From contig CALZFC010000349.1 in assembly GCA_945643635.1 (NCBI GenBank), forward strand, positions 2,248,501 through 2,312,500: a stretch of DNA of 64,000 bases. Direction: 5' to 3'. The notes under the pieces are model-generated. The model was not told the DNA's origin and did not search any database. It was given only the letters and a program-made list of their open reading frames with translations. The DNA is from Allodiplogaster sudhausi (Eukaryota; Nematoda; Chromadorea; Rhabditida; Diplogasteridae). Below are positions 11,193-21,100 of the stretch, piece by piece. The position numbers and the translations under genes were made by a program. How positions within the stretch are numbered: the first letter of the stretch is position 1; every line of letters starts with the position of its first letter.

Positions 11193-13059
11193 GGGTGGCT
11201 CGGGAAGTTGCTCAACCGGCTCTCTATCTGTCACATGCCAGTGGTTCAGGTTTGTTTGCCATCGCTCCCCCATTTTCACAAGCTTGGTCTGATCAGGCTT
11301 TTACTTTAATTTTAATATGTATGTCGTCAAATCGTTCAACGATGTATGACAACGCTATAGAGTAAGCGGGATGTTTGAGATATTAATAATAGATGTCGAT
11401 CGCAATAAGTATTAAAATGGAAAGATTTAAGAAACACAATTTTTTTTACTGACTTAGCATTACGATCGTCTTCGCAGTTCGGAAATGGTTTCCCGCAATC
11501 TTAACAGAAGTACAATGAACTTGAAAGCTTGAATGTTTGACAACTTTCCGTCATCGGTGGCGTAGTCGAGAGAATGAAGAGTGGCATATTGGTATTATTT
11601 TTAAAATTTTATTGTCTTTACGGAATTCTGTTTAAAAAAACGTTTTAATCGACTTTAAAATTGTTGAAATTTGTCTGGATTTTGAATTTCAAGAATCTTG
11701 ACATTAAAAATTTTTACTGATCCTCTCGGTGGCTGCGCCAAAACAATTCGAGAGGATCGAAGTCTGAATGAATTGGTAACGAAACTAACCTTCTAGAGAA
11801 GGAGAAGGCGGCGAAGTTGTAGTAGTAGTTGAAGAAGTGGTGCTGATGGTTGATGAGGGGGTGGCTGTTGTGGTTGTTGTGATTTTCTTTTTCGGGGGCG
11901 AGGGCGAAGAGGAGCAAGACGAATCCTACAGGAGGAAAGGCACAAATAGAATTATATTTATTTCTTTAAAGGATCTCGAAAATCAACTGAAGTCTATTTC
12001 AATTTTCCTAACTATTATAGGCGAGTCTCTCTAAATCACGTGCTCTCTGTGTCAACCAAAAAGGGGCAACTTTAAGAATGAGTTTTTGACTCATTTAATT
12101 CCTTTTTTGGTTCAATAAAAAGATACAGTTTGAAGCTTATTGAAACAGCCAAAATATAAACTATTAAATTTCTTAAACGGAAGGATTTTTCTTTCTCGTC
12201 AATTTATCGGATCAAAAAAGTAACAGCTTGAAGCTCATTTTAACTGTCATAATTTATACTTGTAAAATGTCTCACAAATGATGGATCACAACAGCATCGA
12301 TTTGCGTCGCAGACCGAGCCAACACGAAAGTGTACGCAATGGATGTCATGGATGCAGGGATACTAAAATAAGTGTATCGGAAAGAAATTAACATCAATAA
12401 ATACAACAGTAAATAATCTTCAAATGGCTTTAAATATTGGCTACTAGGCAAAGATTAAAGTGTGGATTCTAACTAGTTTTCTCGTACGTTTTCTAAGGCG
12501 GAAAAGAACTGTTGGGTGTAAACAGCTATGAGGAGGATCGATAATGCACAATAATTTTCCTACTAAAAGTAAAAATATCTTAGCGAACCATGTTTCGGTC
12601 ATGAATACAATAAAAAAAGGTTTAAAAGACTAACACATGACGTAGCAACGCGGTGTAAGAACAGTTGGGTTAAGAAGAGGAGTAAAGGCAACCTCTTCAT
12701 TTCAAGCATCAAAGGCGAATGGTAACTTTTTCCGAAGGAATAAATGAAGGCAAGATGAAATGGGCGTTCCTTTGAGCTGTATCCGAAAAGAAGGGAAGGT
12801 TGAGCATTGCGAGTTTCAGTAGAAAATGAAAATAGCTGGTCAAATTCCATTTTTTTTTTCGTCTTAGATTGACCGAGATGATGTTCAACATCTCTTTGTT
12901 TATCATCTCTTCCATTTTATATTTTCTCTCTCTTCTTCATGTGAATTGTCAGTTGAGGCGAATCATTCGAACAAGTATGACCGGTGATGCGTTGGTTGAG
13001 AACTCCTTCAATGTCGACATCTACTTTTACCTCTTATTGTTAGAAGAATTGTTCGGACA

Positions 13060-13165
13060 AGGTTTTTAGCGCTCCTCCCTCAAATTTAACCCCACCCCTA
13101 CAATTGTGCCCCCCTGTCGCAAGGGCATTGGAAACCCCCGTGAATACTAACAGAGAAAATATTGT
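13060..13165. repeat. Dispersed C-rich repeat (TACCGTATTTTCTC MITE relic)
   Basis: CCCCCCTGTCGCAAGGGCATTG-like core followed by AACAGAGAAAATA. It is related to copies at 27.7, 37.6, 52.8 and 53.6 kb; only the last keeps both ends. Confidence 0.45.
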
Positions 13166-13587
13166 TTGTGTTATGAAATCTATGCGCATCTGTCTAAAGT
13201 ACTTCTATAGAAAGTTTGAACGATTGTGGTCTACTTGCTACAATGTTAAAAGCACTCAAAATATGGCTAGGCTAAAATTTTATTTACTGTATCTGTAAGC
13301 CAAACTCCAACTGCATATGCTCTCTAATAAGAAGGGCGAAATATTTGAGGGCGCGCGTTCAAAATGTACCTATGTACTACTGTAGAATCATTCAGTGCAT
13401 GGTAACATTAATCTTGATTAATTACTTATATAGTGATCCAAGATAAAATATTATTGCCTAAATGCTCAATTTGTCACTGGATAGCCTCCCAGATTGCACG
13501 TCGACATTTCTGAAATACTATATAGAATTGGTAATTGTCATTATTGAATTTGGTGCAGTGAGAAGTCTTTCAAAACCTTCTTACCTA

Positions 13588-13960
13588 CTAGTATCTTTGA
13601 ACAATTTTACGTGCCTCAACCAAAATGGAAAAGTTGATGTCGACATTGAAGGCGTTCTCAACAGAAACATCGCCGGTCTCACTCGCTCGAATGAATTGGC
13701 TTTGCGGAAACTGATAATGCACATGAAGGAACTCTCTCCAGCCTTTCCCTAGGTACTCTTTCACATCCATTCGGTTGTTTCATTCCTCAGTACCCTTCAT
13801 TCTCTCAATTTTCTTCCTAGCCCGCTCTTTCTCTTCCTCTCTCACAAGCCGCATCCCTTCCACTATCTCATTCGCGTAGTCTTCAGTGTCCACATGCAGA
13901 CCGCCCACCTTTTCCAATCCGTTTTTGGTCAATGCATTGCGGGCGTGACGCCTTGGACTG
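13588..13960 (-). pseudogene. Conserved coding block of unknown function, copy 1
   Basis: Minus strand. Encodes a charged helical segment with V-D-T-E-D-Y-A, then R-E-E-E-K-E-R and I-E-R-M-K, followed by H-V-H-Y-Q-F and G-D-V-S-V-E-N-A-F-N-V-D-I. Related blocks lie at 16440-16745 (plus) and 36080-36415 (minus). An in-frame TGA at about 13784 replaces an Arg position of the other copies, so this copy is probably dead. I do not recognise the family. Confidence 0.5.
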
Positions 13961-14000
13961 CTTCCATTCTCTCTCTCTTTCTCTCTAACCAAAGTCTGAA

Positions 14001-15300
14001 ACAGCAATTGACCTGAAGAAGGCTCGTGAGAGGGCAGCCGCAAACACGCGGCCTGCAACGCATATGTGAACTCTCTCAAGAAACGCGGGAGATATGAAAA
14101 TAATAAACGGAGTCCCATTCTTCCGAATTTTTCATTCGTTTCTAAGAACGAACAATAGCAGTAAATCAATGTTAAATTATTGATTTTTTTGTAAATTATC
14201 ATGGCTTCCGGAATGAAAAAAAAATGAGAAGGTAATAAAGGAGCGGAGGCCAATTAATCTGTCTTGCTATTAATGTTTTTAATCAATAATTAAAATTTAA
14301 CCTTGTACTTTGTGTTGGCTTGTGAGGAATGCAATTGTTAATGAGCGAAAGTTTTGGAATATTGTGTATTCATGGAAAGGACCAAGTGGCCCGACATTTA
14401 TCCACCGCTCAATTTTATCTACTTCGAGATTTTATCAATTTTTCTATGCTTCTCGCTCTCTTTCTCAATTTTTCTCTCTTAGCAAAAAGACGCAAGAATA
14501 GAAATAACAAAAGCCTTTTCAGCTTCTAGAATTTATATACTTGTCTTGTAAAATGAAGTGATTGATATGCATTTCAAGAAAAAAAGGACAATGCACATAT
14601 ACTGTCTTTGAAAAACGAACCTTCTCAGTACAAAATCAGAAGTGAAAAAAAATAATTCAAGGAAGTTGGAGGATCTTGAAGGATTTACGCGCATATGCAC
14701 ACATTTATTCATTCTTACAAAAGATGTTTTCATAATTCACGATTAAGGCGATATAGCCGAAGCAAATAAATTCAGGTACAAACGCTCGCGAATCGCGGGT
14801 TTCAGGGCGTGCGAAATAGCATCAGAGAATTTTATTTTTTTTCTCTTAATCGTTCCCAGTTCTTTGACACCTTTGAACTATTTTAATTTGAATGTTCGCA
14901 GTCTCATATGGAATTATACAGTGGCTTTCTAGAACTTTTCATTATTCCCATCACGAAGTGTGGCTAGGTTGTTTTTTATTAGTTGTTTTCTGCGCCCTTC
15001 TGAGCAAGTTGTGTCCCTGTCTGCGCCTTTATTCATCGCTGTGTGTCTTCCTCGCCACTTGCTAGCCGATGTAGCAGATCTCTTGTGGAACCTTCCATGC
15101 CCACCCCCCGAGCTTTAATATCCCAAGTTTGAGGTATGCGGCACCCCCCCCCCCCCTTCTCTTACGCTTTTGCATGAACATCTCTCGATGTTCTAGCATG
15201 TATTGAAAGTCTGATCGAAAGATATCTCAGTCATCTTCCCTCTGGCTAAGGAGCCTCCACAACTTTCAGGAAACGCCACCTTATGACCCTTGGCGATATA
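14001..15300. other. Non-coding stretch between the inverted-duplication arms
   Basis: AT-rich sequence with a C10 run near 15147. At about 14740-14820 it has a copy of the block also seen at 0.4, 18.6, 23.4 and 37.3 kb. No intact gene seen. Confidence 0.5.
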
Positions 15301-16301
15301 TCTTACTAATAATAAAGCGCTAAGCGTGGCTTTGTAACAGTTTTCTTCTGGAACCTTCTATGCTCCTCCTGGTCAAATTGTAAAACCCACTTCGCAAGTT
15401 GCAACATTTCTACCACTACTAAAGTGGTTACTTTTGCACCTGTCCATGCTTTTGAACATTCCAGAAGATTCCAGAAGGTGCCGAGTTTGGCCCCGGGCGA
15501 AGAATTTTCTAGAACATTCCGGAAGGGAAAATATCTGCCCCCGGTCCTTGGAACATTCCAGAAGGTTCCAGAAGGGGGCCGAGTTTGGCCCCGGGACGTG
15601 GAATTTTTCAGAGCATTCAGGAAGTCGCTAACGACTGCCCCGGTTCGCGGAACATTCCAGAAGGTTCCAGCAGGGGCCAGGTTCTACCCCGGGACATGGC
15701 GTTTTCTAGAACATTCCGGGAGGGGTCAACGTCTGCCCCAGGTCCTTGAAACATTCCAGAGGGTTCTGAAAGAGGTCGAGTTCTGTTCTGGGACGTGGAA
15801 TTATCCAAATCATTCGAAGGGTCTCAGAGCAACATTTCGAAGGAGCAATGTCTGCCCGGACGGTATATTCCGTTCCATCTGGAACTTTTCAGAAGGGTGC
15901 CTGGAAGTTTCCAGAAGATTCCGGAATTATCCTACTTCTCCTTCCGAAAATGCCAGACTTCTTCCGAGGAGAGTGACCTTTCTAGAACTTTCAGGAAAGG
16001 CACTCCATCTTAAACCGAAATCAGGAAAAGTACTGAATATTACGAAAAGTGGTGAGTTTTGCCCTCGACTACGAACCTTTTTAGAACCGACTCTTACACA
16101 ATTGGATTCTGTGTTGCTACCTGCATACATACAATATATCTTCTCCCCTGAGCAAAAATATATTTTGCGCTCTCTCCTGAGTTAACAGAACTAAAATGAT
16201 GTGCCGAAGAAAACTAAGAAAAGGTATCGTAAGAAAAGTTAGATAGCGAGGCCGTGAAGCGACCGAGAAACCAGCCGGTGAAGCGCGCGCGAACCGGCTG
16301 G
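15301..16301 (+). mobile_element. Candidate non-autonomous Helitron carrying heat-shock-element-like repeats
   Basis: Starts TCTTACTAATAATAAAGCGC after an A. It ends at CTGG (16298-16301), followed by T, as expected for A|T insertion with TC and CTRR ends. The 3' end has a hairpin: ACCAGCCGGT (16270-16279) pairs perfectly with ACCGGCTGGT (16293-16302). The stem running into the terminus is unusual; classic Helitrons leave about ten bases between hairpin and end. No Rep/helicase gene is present. A diverged copy of the 5' end occurs on the minus strand near 48650-48716. The interior is mostly the repeat array at 15454-15997. Confidence 0.55.
15454..15997 (+). promoter_or_regulatory. Array of heat-shock-element-like sites in a degenerate ~100-120-bp repeat
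   Basis: HSF sites are alternating GAA and TTC triplets every five bases. Clean runs occur at 15454-15476 (five units), 15502-15524 (five), 15551-15573 (five), 15650-15667 (four), 15704-15716 (three), 15904-15926 (five) and 15980-15997 (four), with degenerate ones between. The units sit in repeats that share GAGTTTGGCCCCGGG. A 253-codon plus-strand open frame across the array is a by-product of the repeat. HSF binding is inferred. Confidence 0.7.
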
Positions 16302-16329
16302 TATAACAATAATAACGTTCGAAGTCTTG

Positions 16330-17600
16330 TTACAGACAAGTTCCCATGAACAACTTCACTTCCACACAACTCTTCATGTGACCACGGGCAATCGTCCTTT
16401 GATCGTATCGTTCCGCAAGGAGCCGAGGAATCTTGGTGACAGATTGTTAAATGTGGGAGAAGTTCAGGTGGATGCAGAAGACTATGCGAAGGAGCCAGTG
16501 GAAGGGATGCGGATTGCAAGAGAAGAAGAGAAAGAGGCCAGGAAGGAAATTGAGAGGATGAAGGGTAATGATGAAAGAATTAATCGGGCGAATGATAGGA
16601 AAAGTGAGAGAGTGCTGGAGAGAGTTCTTTCATGTGCATTATCAGTTTCTTGCAAAGCCAAACCATTCGAACGAGTGTGACCGGAGATGTTCTTGTTGAG
16701 AACGTCTTCAATGTCGACATCAACTCTTCCCTTTTGGTTGACAAAGTAAAGTTGTTTATAGATACTAGTAGGTAACAAAATTTTGAACGACTTATCATTG
16801 CTTTCTACAACACTGCAATAAGACTGAAAGATACGCATCTATAGCAATAATTTAAGACTCAGCAATTCAATATAGTGTTTCTACAGAACTGGTATACTAC
16901 TATAAGATTCTAAGGACGTGCCTTCTGGAAGGTTATCCCGTGACTTATTGAGCATTTAGGCAATAATATTTTATCTTGGAGCACGATATAATCAATTTAA
17001 CCATAATAAGCAATTAATATAGATTTGTATCAGTAAGACTTACTGCACTGTTCTATAACGCAATGAGAAGTGTCGTCCAAAACCTTGTTCAAACCTTGCT
17101 ATTGACCAGTGCCTATGAACAACTTAACGTCGACTCTTTCAACGAAACGTTATAACATTTCTTCTAGAGGTAAAAGTAGATGTCGACATTGAAGGAGTTC
17201 TCAACCAACGCATCACCGGTCACACTTGTTCGAATGATTCGCCTCAATTGAAAATGCACATGAAGAAGAGAGAGAAGATATAAAATGGGAGAGATGACAA
17301 ACAAAGAGATGTTGAACATCATCTCGGTCAATTTAAGTAGAAAAAAAAATGTACTGGCTATCCATTTTCATTTTCTTCTGAAACTCGCAATGCTCAACCT
17401 TCCCTTCTTTTCGGTCACAGCTGAGAGAAACGCCATTTCCTTTTGCCTTCATTCAGAAAATATTTGTTATCAGCCTTTGATGCTTGAAATGCATAGATTG
17501 CCTCTCCTCCTCTTCTTAACCCTACTGCTCTCACATCGTGTTGCGCCGTCATGCGTTAGTGTTTCCCCGCCCCTGCCTCCTTGGACGCAGCGACGAATCT
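16330..17600. repeat. Right arm of the large inverted duplication
   Basis: Inverse counterpart of 12590-14000; see the landmarks there. Its plus strand carries a signal-peptide exon of the ShKT family (about 17478-17565, Leu-rich, ending in Cys before a GTTAGT donor), but no following exons were found, so this is an orphan fragment. Confidence 0.75.
16440..16745 (+). pseudogene. Conserved coding block of unknown function, copy 2
   Basis: Plus strand counterpart of 13588-13960: V-D-A-E-D-Y-A, R-E-E-E-K-E, I-E-R-M-K, then after a one-base insertion near 16629 the S-Q-T-I-R-T-S and V-E-N-V-F-N-V-D-I segment in another frame. Broken and unrecognised. Confidence 0.5.
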
Positions 17601-17730
17601 CAGTTGATGGTCTAGTGGCAGAAGGAAGCAAAGTAAACGAGAATTAAAATGAACAATCTAGTGTATAAATAGCAGGCATAGAATATATAATACATATGTA
17701 TAGTAAGAACAGAAGATTGAGTAAAAGTCG

Positions 17731-17731
<1 letters not shown>

Positions 17732-17769
<38 letters not shown>
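17732..17769. repeat. (GA)n microsatellite
   Basis: Almost uninterrupted AG repeat. The surrounding 17601-18390 shows no recognisable gene. Confidence 0.9.
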
Positions 17770-17771
<2 letters not shown>

Positions 17772-18399
17772 TTGACAAAAGATACTCCTTTCTTTACAGT
17801 TGTCAAAACATTTTTGAAATGTTTTTCACTCAAATACATATTCCCAAAAAAGATTTTGATTATAAAGCTGTATCCGTCTCCGTTTTAGCTGCTCTTTGTC
17901 TCAGTATAAATATTATTTGGAAAATCGGACCACAAAATCCATTAATGGACCAAAGAATGAGCACTTTAGCACCAAAAAAGTCAACTGATGAAAGTTTAAC
18001 AGGAATTCGGATGCAATGAAGTAACATCTAGTTTTTTTTTCTCCAAAAAAATTTCAGTGCAAGGCATTGTTACATATGTATGTACATATGCAGCATCCAA
18101 TATACCATTCTAGTGCTATTTAAACGCTGACGAATAGGATATCAATTTGTGCCAAAACAATCGATATGATGTTGCGGTTATCGCTTTTCTTCGGAAGCTT
18201 TCCAAAAGCTTTTATTGGTCCTCTCTCTCTCCAGTCTTTTTCTCCCGTATTCCGTGTGGCTGTGATATTGTTGTAATAAAGTCAATCTTTTGGAAAAGGA
18301 ATCTTCTTCCCAACTGAAAAAATGAAGTCAAGAATGTTGGAGGATGTTGAAGGCTTTACGTGCACATGTATATTTTTACAGAAACCGATTACGATAATT

Positions 18400-18861
18400 T
18401 TACAACAACAAAAAACATGAGCTCCAATTCTCTATTGAAAATATATCAGAGAATCCATATCGATGGATGAAGCTTGAGCACATCTCGCTAGCCAGCGCGC
18501 TCAATTTCATAGAATTCGTGCCCTGAAATTGTCCAGATAAATACTTATAAATACCTTCACAGTTGACGATTAAGGCAACATCGCCGAAGCAAATAAATAC
18601 AGGTTTAAAAGCTGACGAATCGGGTCTCAATGCTTGCGAAATAGCACAAGAGAATTAGAGTAAGCAAAGCAATCACATAGTGAACATGCATATATTTTCT
18701 ACATACAGTTTTTCCTTGAGCCACTTTGGCGAACTTACAGAAACCACACTTTCTAGGGCACCAGATTGAAGCCCCGATAGGCGAACGTGTGCCGGAATAG
18801 AAACTCTTAGGACTTTCATAGCGCCATTTTTTGTAAAATATTTTCTACTGTCTAATATCAT
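18400..18861 (-). pseudogene. Decayed second-type ShKT gene end and linked block
   Basis: Around 18720-18800 the minus strand encodes W-C-P-R-K-C-G-F-C-K, the C-terminal signature of the ShKT exons at 27434 and 37467, but the upstream half and acceptor are degraded. Downstream (18630-18400) is an open block with F-I-C-F-G-D-V-A and S-A-L-A-S-E-M, also present near 23.3 and 37.2 kb. Whether that block is translated is unknown; in every copy it lies after the ShKT stop. Confidence 0.45.
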
Positions 18862-19966
18862 GAGAGCACGTATATAAATGGCACTTTATTGGATGGATGA
18901 TGCCAAGAAAATGAATATTTTGAAAAAATAAAATTTTTTTATGACCTTGGTCAGCAAAATATTTACATACAATTTTCATATATTGTCTTAGTCATTTTCT
19001 ATGCCCCAAAAGAAAATCCATGAAATAAAAAAAAATAAACTAGGAAGCGGGCATCTAGGAATTCCTGATGATGATCAAAATTACAAGGAGATACAAAAAT
19101 ATGGTGCCATATTCTGGCGATAAATACGAATTCGCCTTGTTTATGTGATCTGAAACGGCTATCAAAATTTTATGCATAATATTTTGGCTTTTTAATGCAA
19201 GGAAAAAACATGCAATTTCGAAGTATATCGCTGTGAACTCATTAATTAAACGTAAAAGTGATCCTCACTCTTTCTCCAACGTAGTCTGTATTCAGTCGTT
19301 TCATCACGAACAACCGAGCCACACTTGGCATTTCCCTCACAAACTCCCTTTTTCTCTATATGCTGGCTGTCTCACAAGTTTCCTAATCTTTTGTAGCTTT
19401 CCTATCGTCCACCTTTCTCTTTGCCTCTTCTCTTTCTTTTTCTGACTCGTGTTATACGAATAAATTCTAATGAGTCCAGGTTGAGAGAGTGCCGATCTGG
19501 CTGCTCATGGCCACGTGGCCCAACTAAGCGATAAACCTACCTCTTTCCTTTGTGAGGTTACGCGAATAAAAAAAGGAATAGGTTCCTCTTGAATCAATCA
19601 AGCTGTTAATATTGTCTTATGGTTAGGTTTCTCGCTTCTTCGTGTTCTTCTTAATTTTTACAGACAACCCTTTTCTACAATACTGGCGTGAAATTTAAGT
19701 CTAATCATAAGCCTCCTGGAACTTTTCAGAAGAGTGCCTGGAATTTTCTTTAAGCTTCCTTAATTATCCTACTGTACACTAAACGGGGAATAATCGCATA
19801 CTGCATTCACTTCGGACATAAAATTAAGATTTGAAACATTTAATAATTGATTTTCACTTGCATAGGTTGATTACTCCTTCGCAATGGTTTTTTAGTTTTA
19901 AGAGTATTTACTCCAACGCCGCTTCTACTTGCCTCAATTGTATTTTTTCTTGTGTGCTTCACCCTT
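18862..19966. other. Non-coding stretch
   Basis: No gene seen. At 19718-19760 a fragment (GGAACTTTTCAGAAGAGTGC) matches the Helitron repeat array at 15.9 kb. Confidence 0.5.
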
Positions 19967-20760
19967 ACAAGGGAAGTCTTTCGGCGGTATGTGGCAAATC
20001 ACAACATATTATACATCATTCGAAAGCTCTCAACGAGCTGGTAACGTTTTTGATGTTTATAGCTGCAGAAGAGAGCGCTGGAAAAACCGAAGCACATGCG
20101 TACCTGGGTCTGGAAGGGACCAGGCTTGGTGGAACCCCCTTCCAGACCTGGCACGTGCAGCCGCAAAAGATAAGAAATCGAACGGGATTTTTTTATACAG
20201 AATGCAAGCGAGTTGCTCTTGCAGAGAAACAAGATTCTGGTAGAAATAATGCATCCGCAGTTGTTTTAAGGCAAAAACATGAAAGTTTTTGAGACATATG
20301 GACTTTTTGAGAAAATGAAAATTTTACAGCGTGATATAATATGTCAATTATTATTTTTCATGTTAAAAATTACTTGAGAAAGAGGAATTAGTGGCGTGAA
20401 ACTCAAAAATCTTTTTAGAAAAAATTGCTTTTTCTCCATACAAAACATGTAATTTTTCACCAAAGGGAAAAATTACATGTTGGTGAAAAATGGCCTAAAA
20501 AAATTTTTTCTCCAAAAATCATCGGAAATTAAGTTATTAGGTTTCTTATGGCAATCTATGACGTATTCTTCAGTTTTAGAGCCGAAAAAGCTAGAAAAAC
20601 CGTGAAAATGTTAATTTTTGGGTCCAAATAAAAGTTGGTCACATTCAAGCGCTCTCTTCTGCAGCTATAAACATCAAAAACGTTACGAGCTCGTTGAGAG
20701 CTTTCGAATGATGTATAATATGTTGTGGTTTGCCACCTCCCGACGAAAGACTTCCCTTGT
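19967..20760. mobile_element. Small foldback element
   Basis: ACAAGGGAAGTCTTTCG at the left and its reverse complement ending at 20760. The arms (about 19967-20085 and 20645-20760) match as inverted repeats. The spacer contains a smaller hairpin (CATGTAATTTTT, 20445-20480). No protein. Confidence 0.75.
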
Positions 20761-21100
20761 TAGCACCTCAGATTCTCTCCGCTGCACTCAGCACGTCATA
20801 GCGCTCACGCCGCATGCAATTATTCCCTTGTTCTTCTTCTCCGAAAAGAATGCGTGAAAAGAATAACAGCCTCCTGAGATTTACAAATTTTAAAACTTCT
20901 AGTACGGCACCTTCTTACATGAACCGCTTCAAGATGCTATACAAGAAGAACTAAGTTACCATCTTTGAAAAATGAATCTTCTCAGTACAAAAGCGCAGTT
21001 GAAAGAAAATGTTATGCAGTAAAATATGTTGAAGTGTACATATTCATATGAATACATTTATTGTTTCCTACGTAAGATCATTATGATGATAATTTGGTAC
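20761..21100. other. Short non-coding gap
   Basis: No feature recognised. The end (about 21040-21100) aligns with host sequence near 37.1 kb and continues at 23232, on the other side of the following element. Confidence 0.4.

Larger units (their letters stand above)
5126..12709 (-). pseudogene. ShKT gene copy A: secreted Cys-rich, Thr-rich protein (frameshifted)
   Basis: Proposed exons on the minus strand: 12709-12635 (25-codon signal peptide with a Leu-rich core ending in Cys), 12362-12275 (module with a C-C-C run), 11925-11790 (Thr/Ser/Pro-rich linker), 11499-11454 (first ShKT half, C-G-K-P-F-P-N-C-E-D-D), 5333-5126 (second ShKT half with K-S-N-G, R-T-C-G, C-T-T-K-R). Each border is GT/AG and the phases fit copy B, except that exon 2 is 88 instead of 87 bases: a fourth T at 12301 shifts the frame. 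Joining 11454 to 5333 is inferred; it makes a ~6-kb intron filled by three foldback elements. ShKT domains are small disulphide-rich secreted modules; no specific function can be assigned. Confidence 0.65.
12590..14000. repeat. Left arm of a large inverted duplication
   Basis: This segment recurs in inverse orientation at about 16330-17600. Shared landmarks: the signal-peptide exon (12709-12635 minus versus 17470-17565 plus), a block encoding R-T-S-x-T-G-D-A-L-V-E-N (12965-13040 plus versus 17250-17165 minus), AATAATATTTTATCTTGG at 13440 versus 16960, and the helical block described at 13588-13960. Divergence is visible throughout, so the event is not recent. Confidence 0.75.

Noticed and set aside
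15424..16185. 253-codon open frame as a protein
   Set aside because: It tracks a degenerate DNA repeat with HSE spacing, has no domain character, and parts of other frames are open too.
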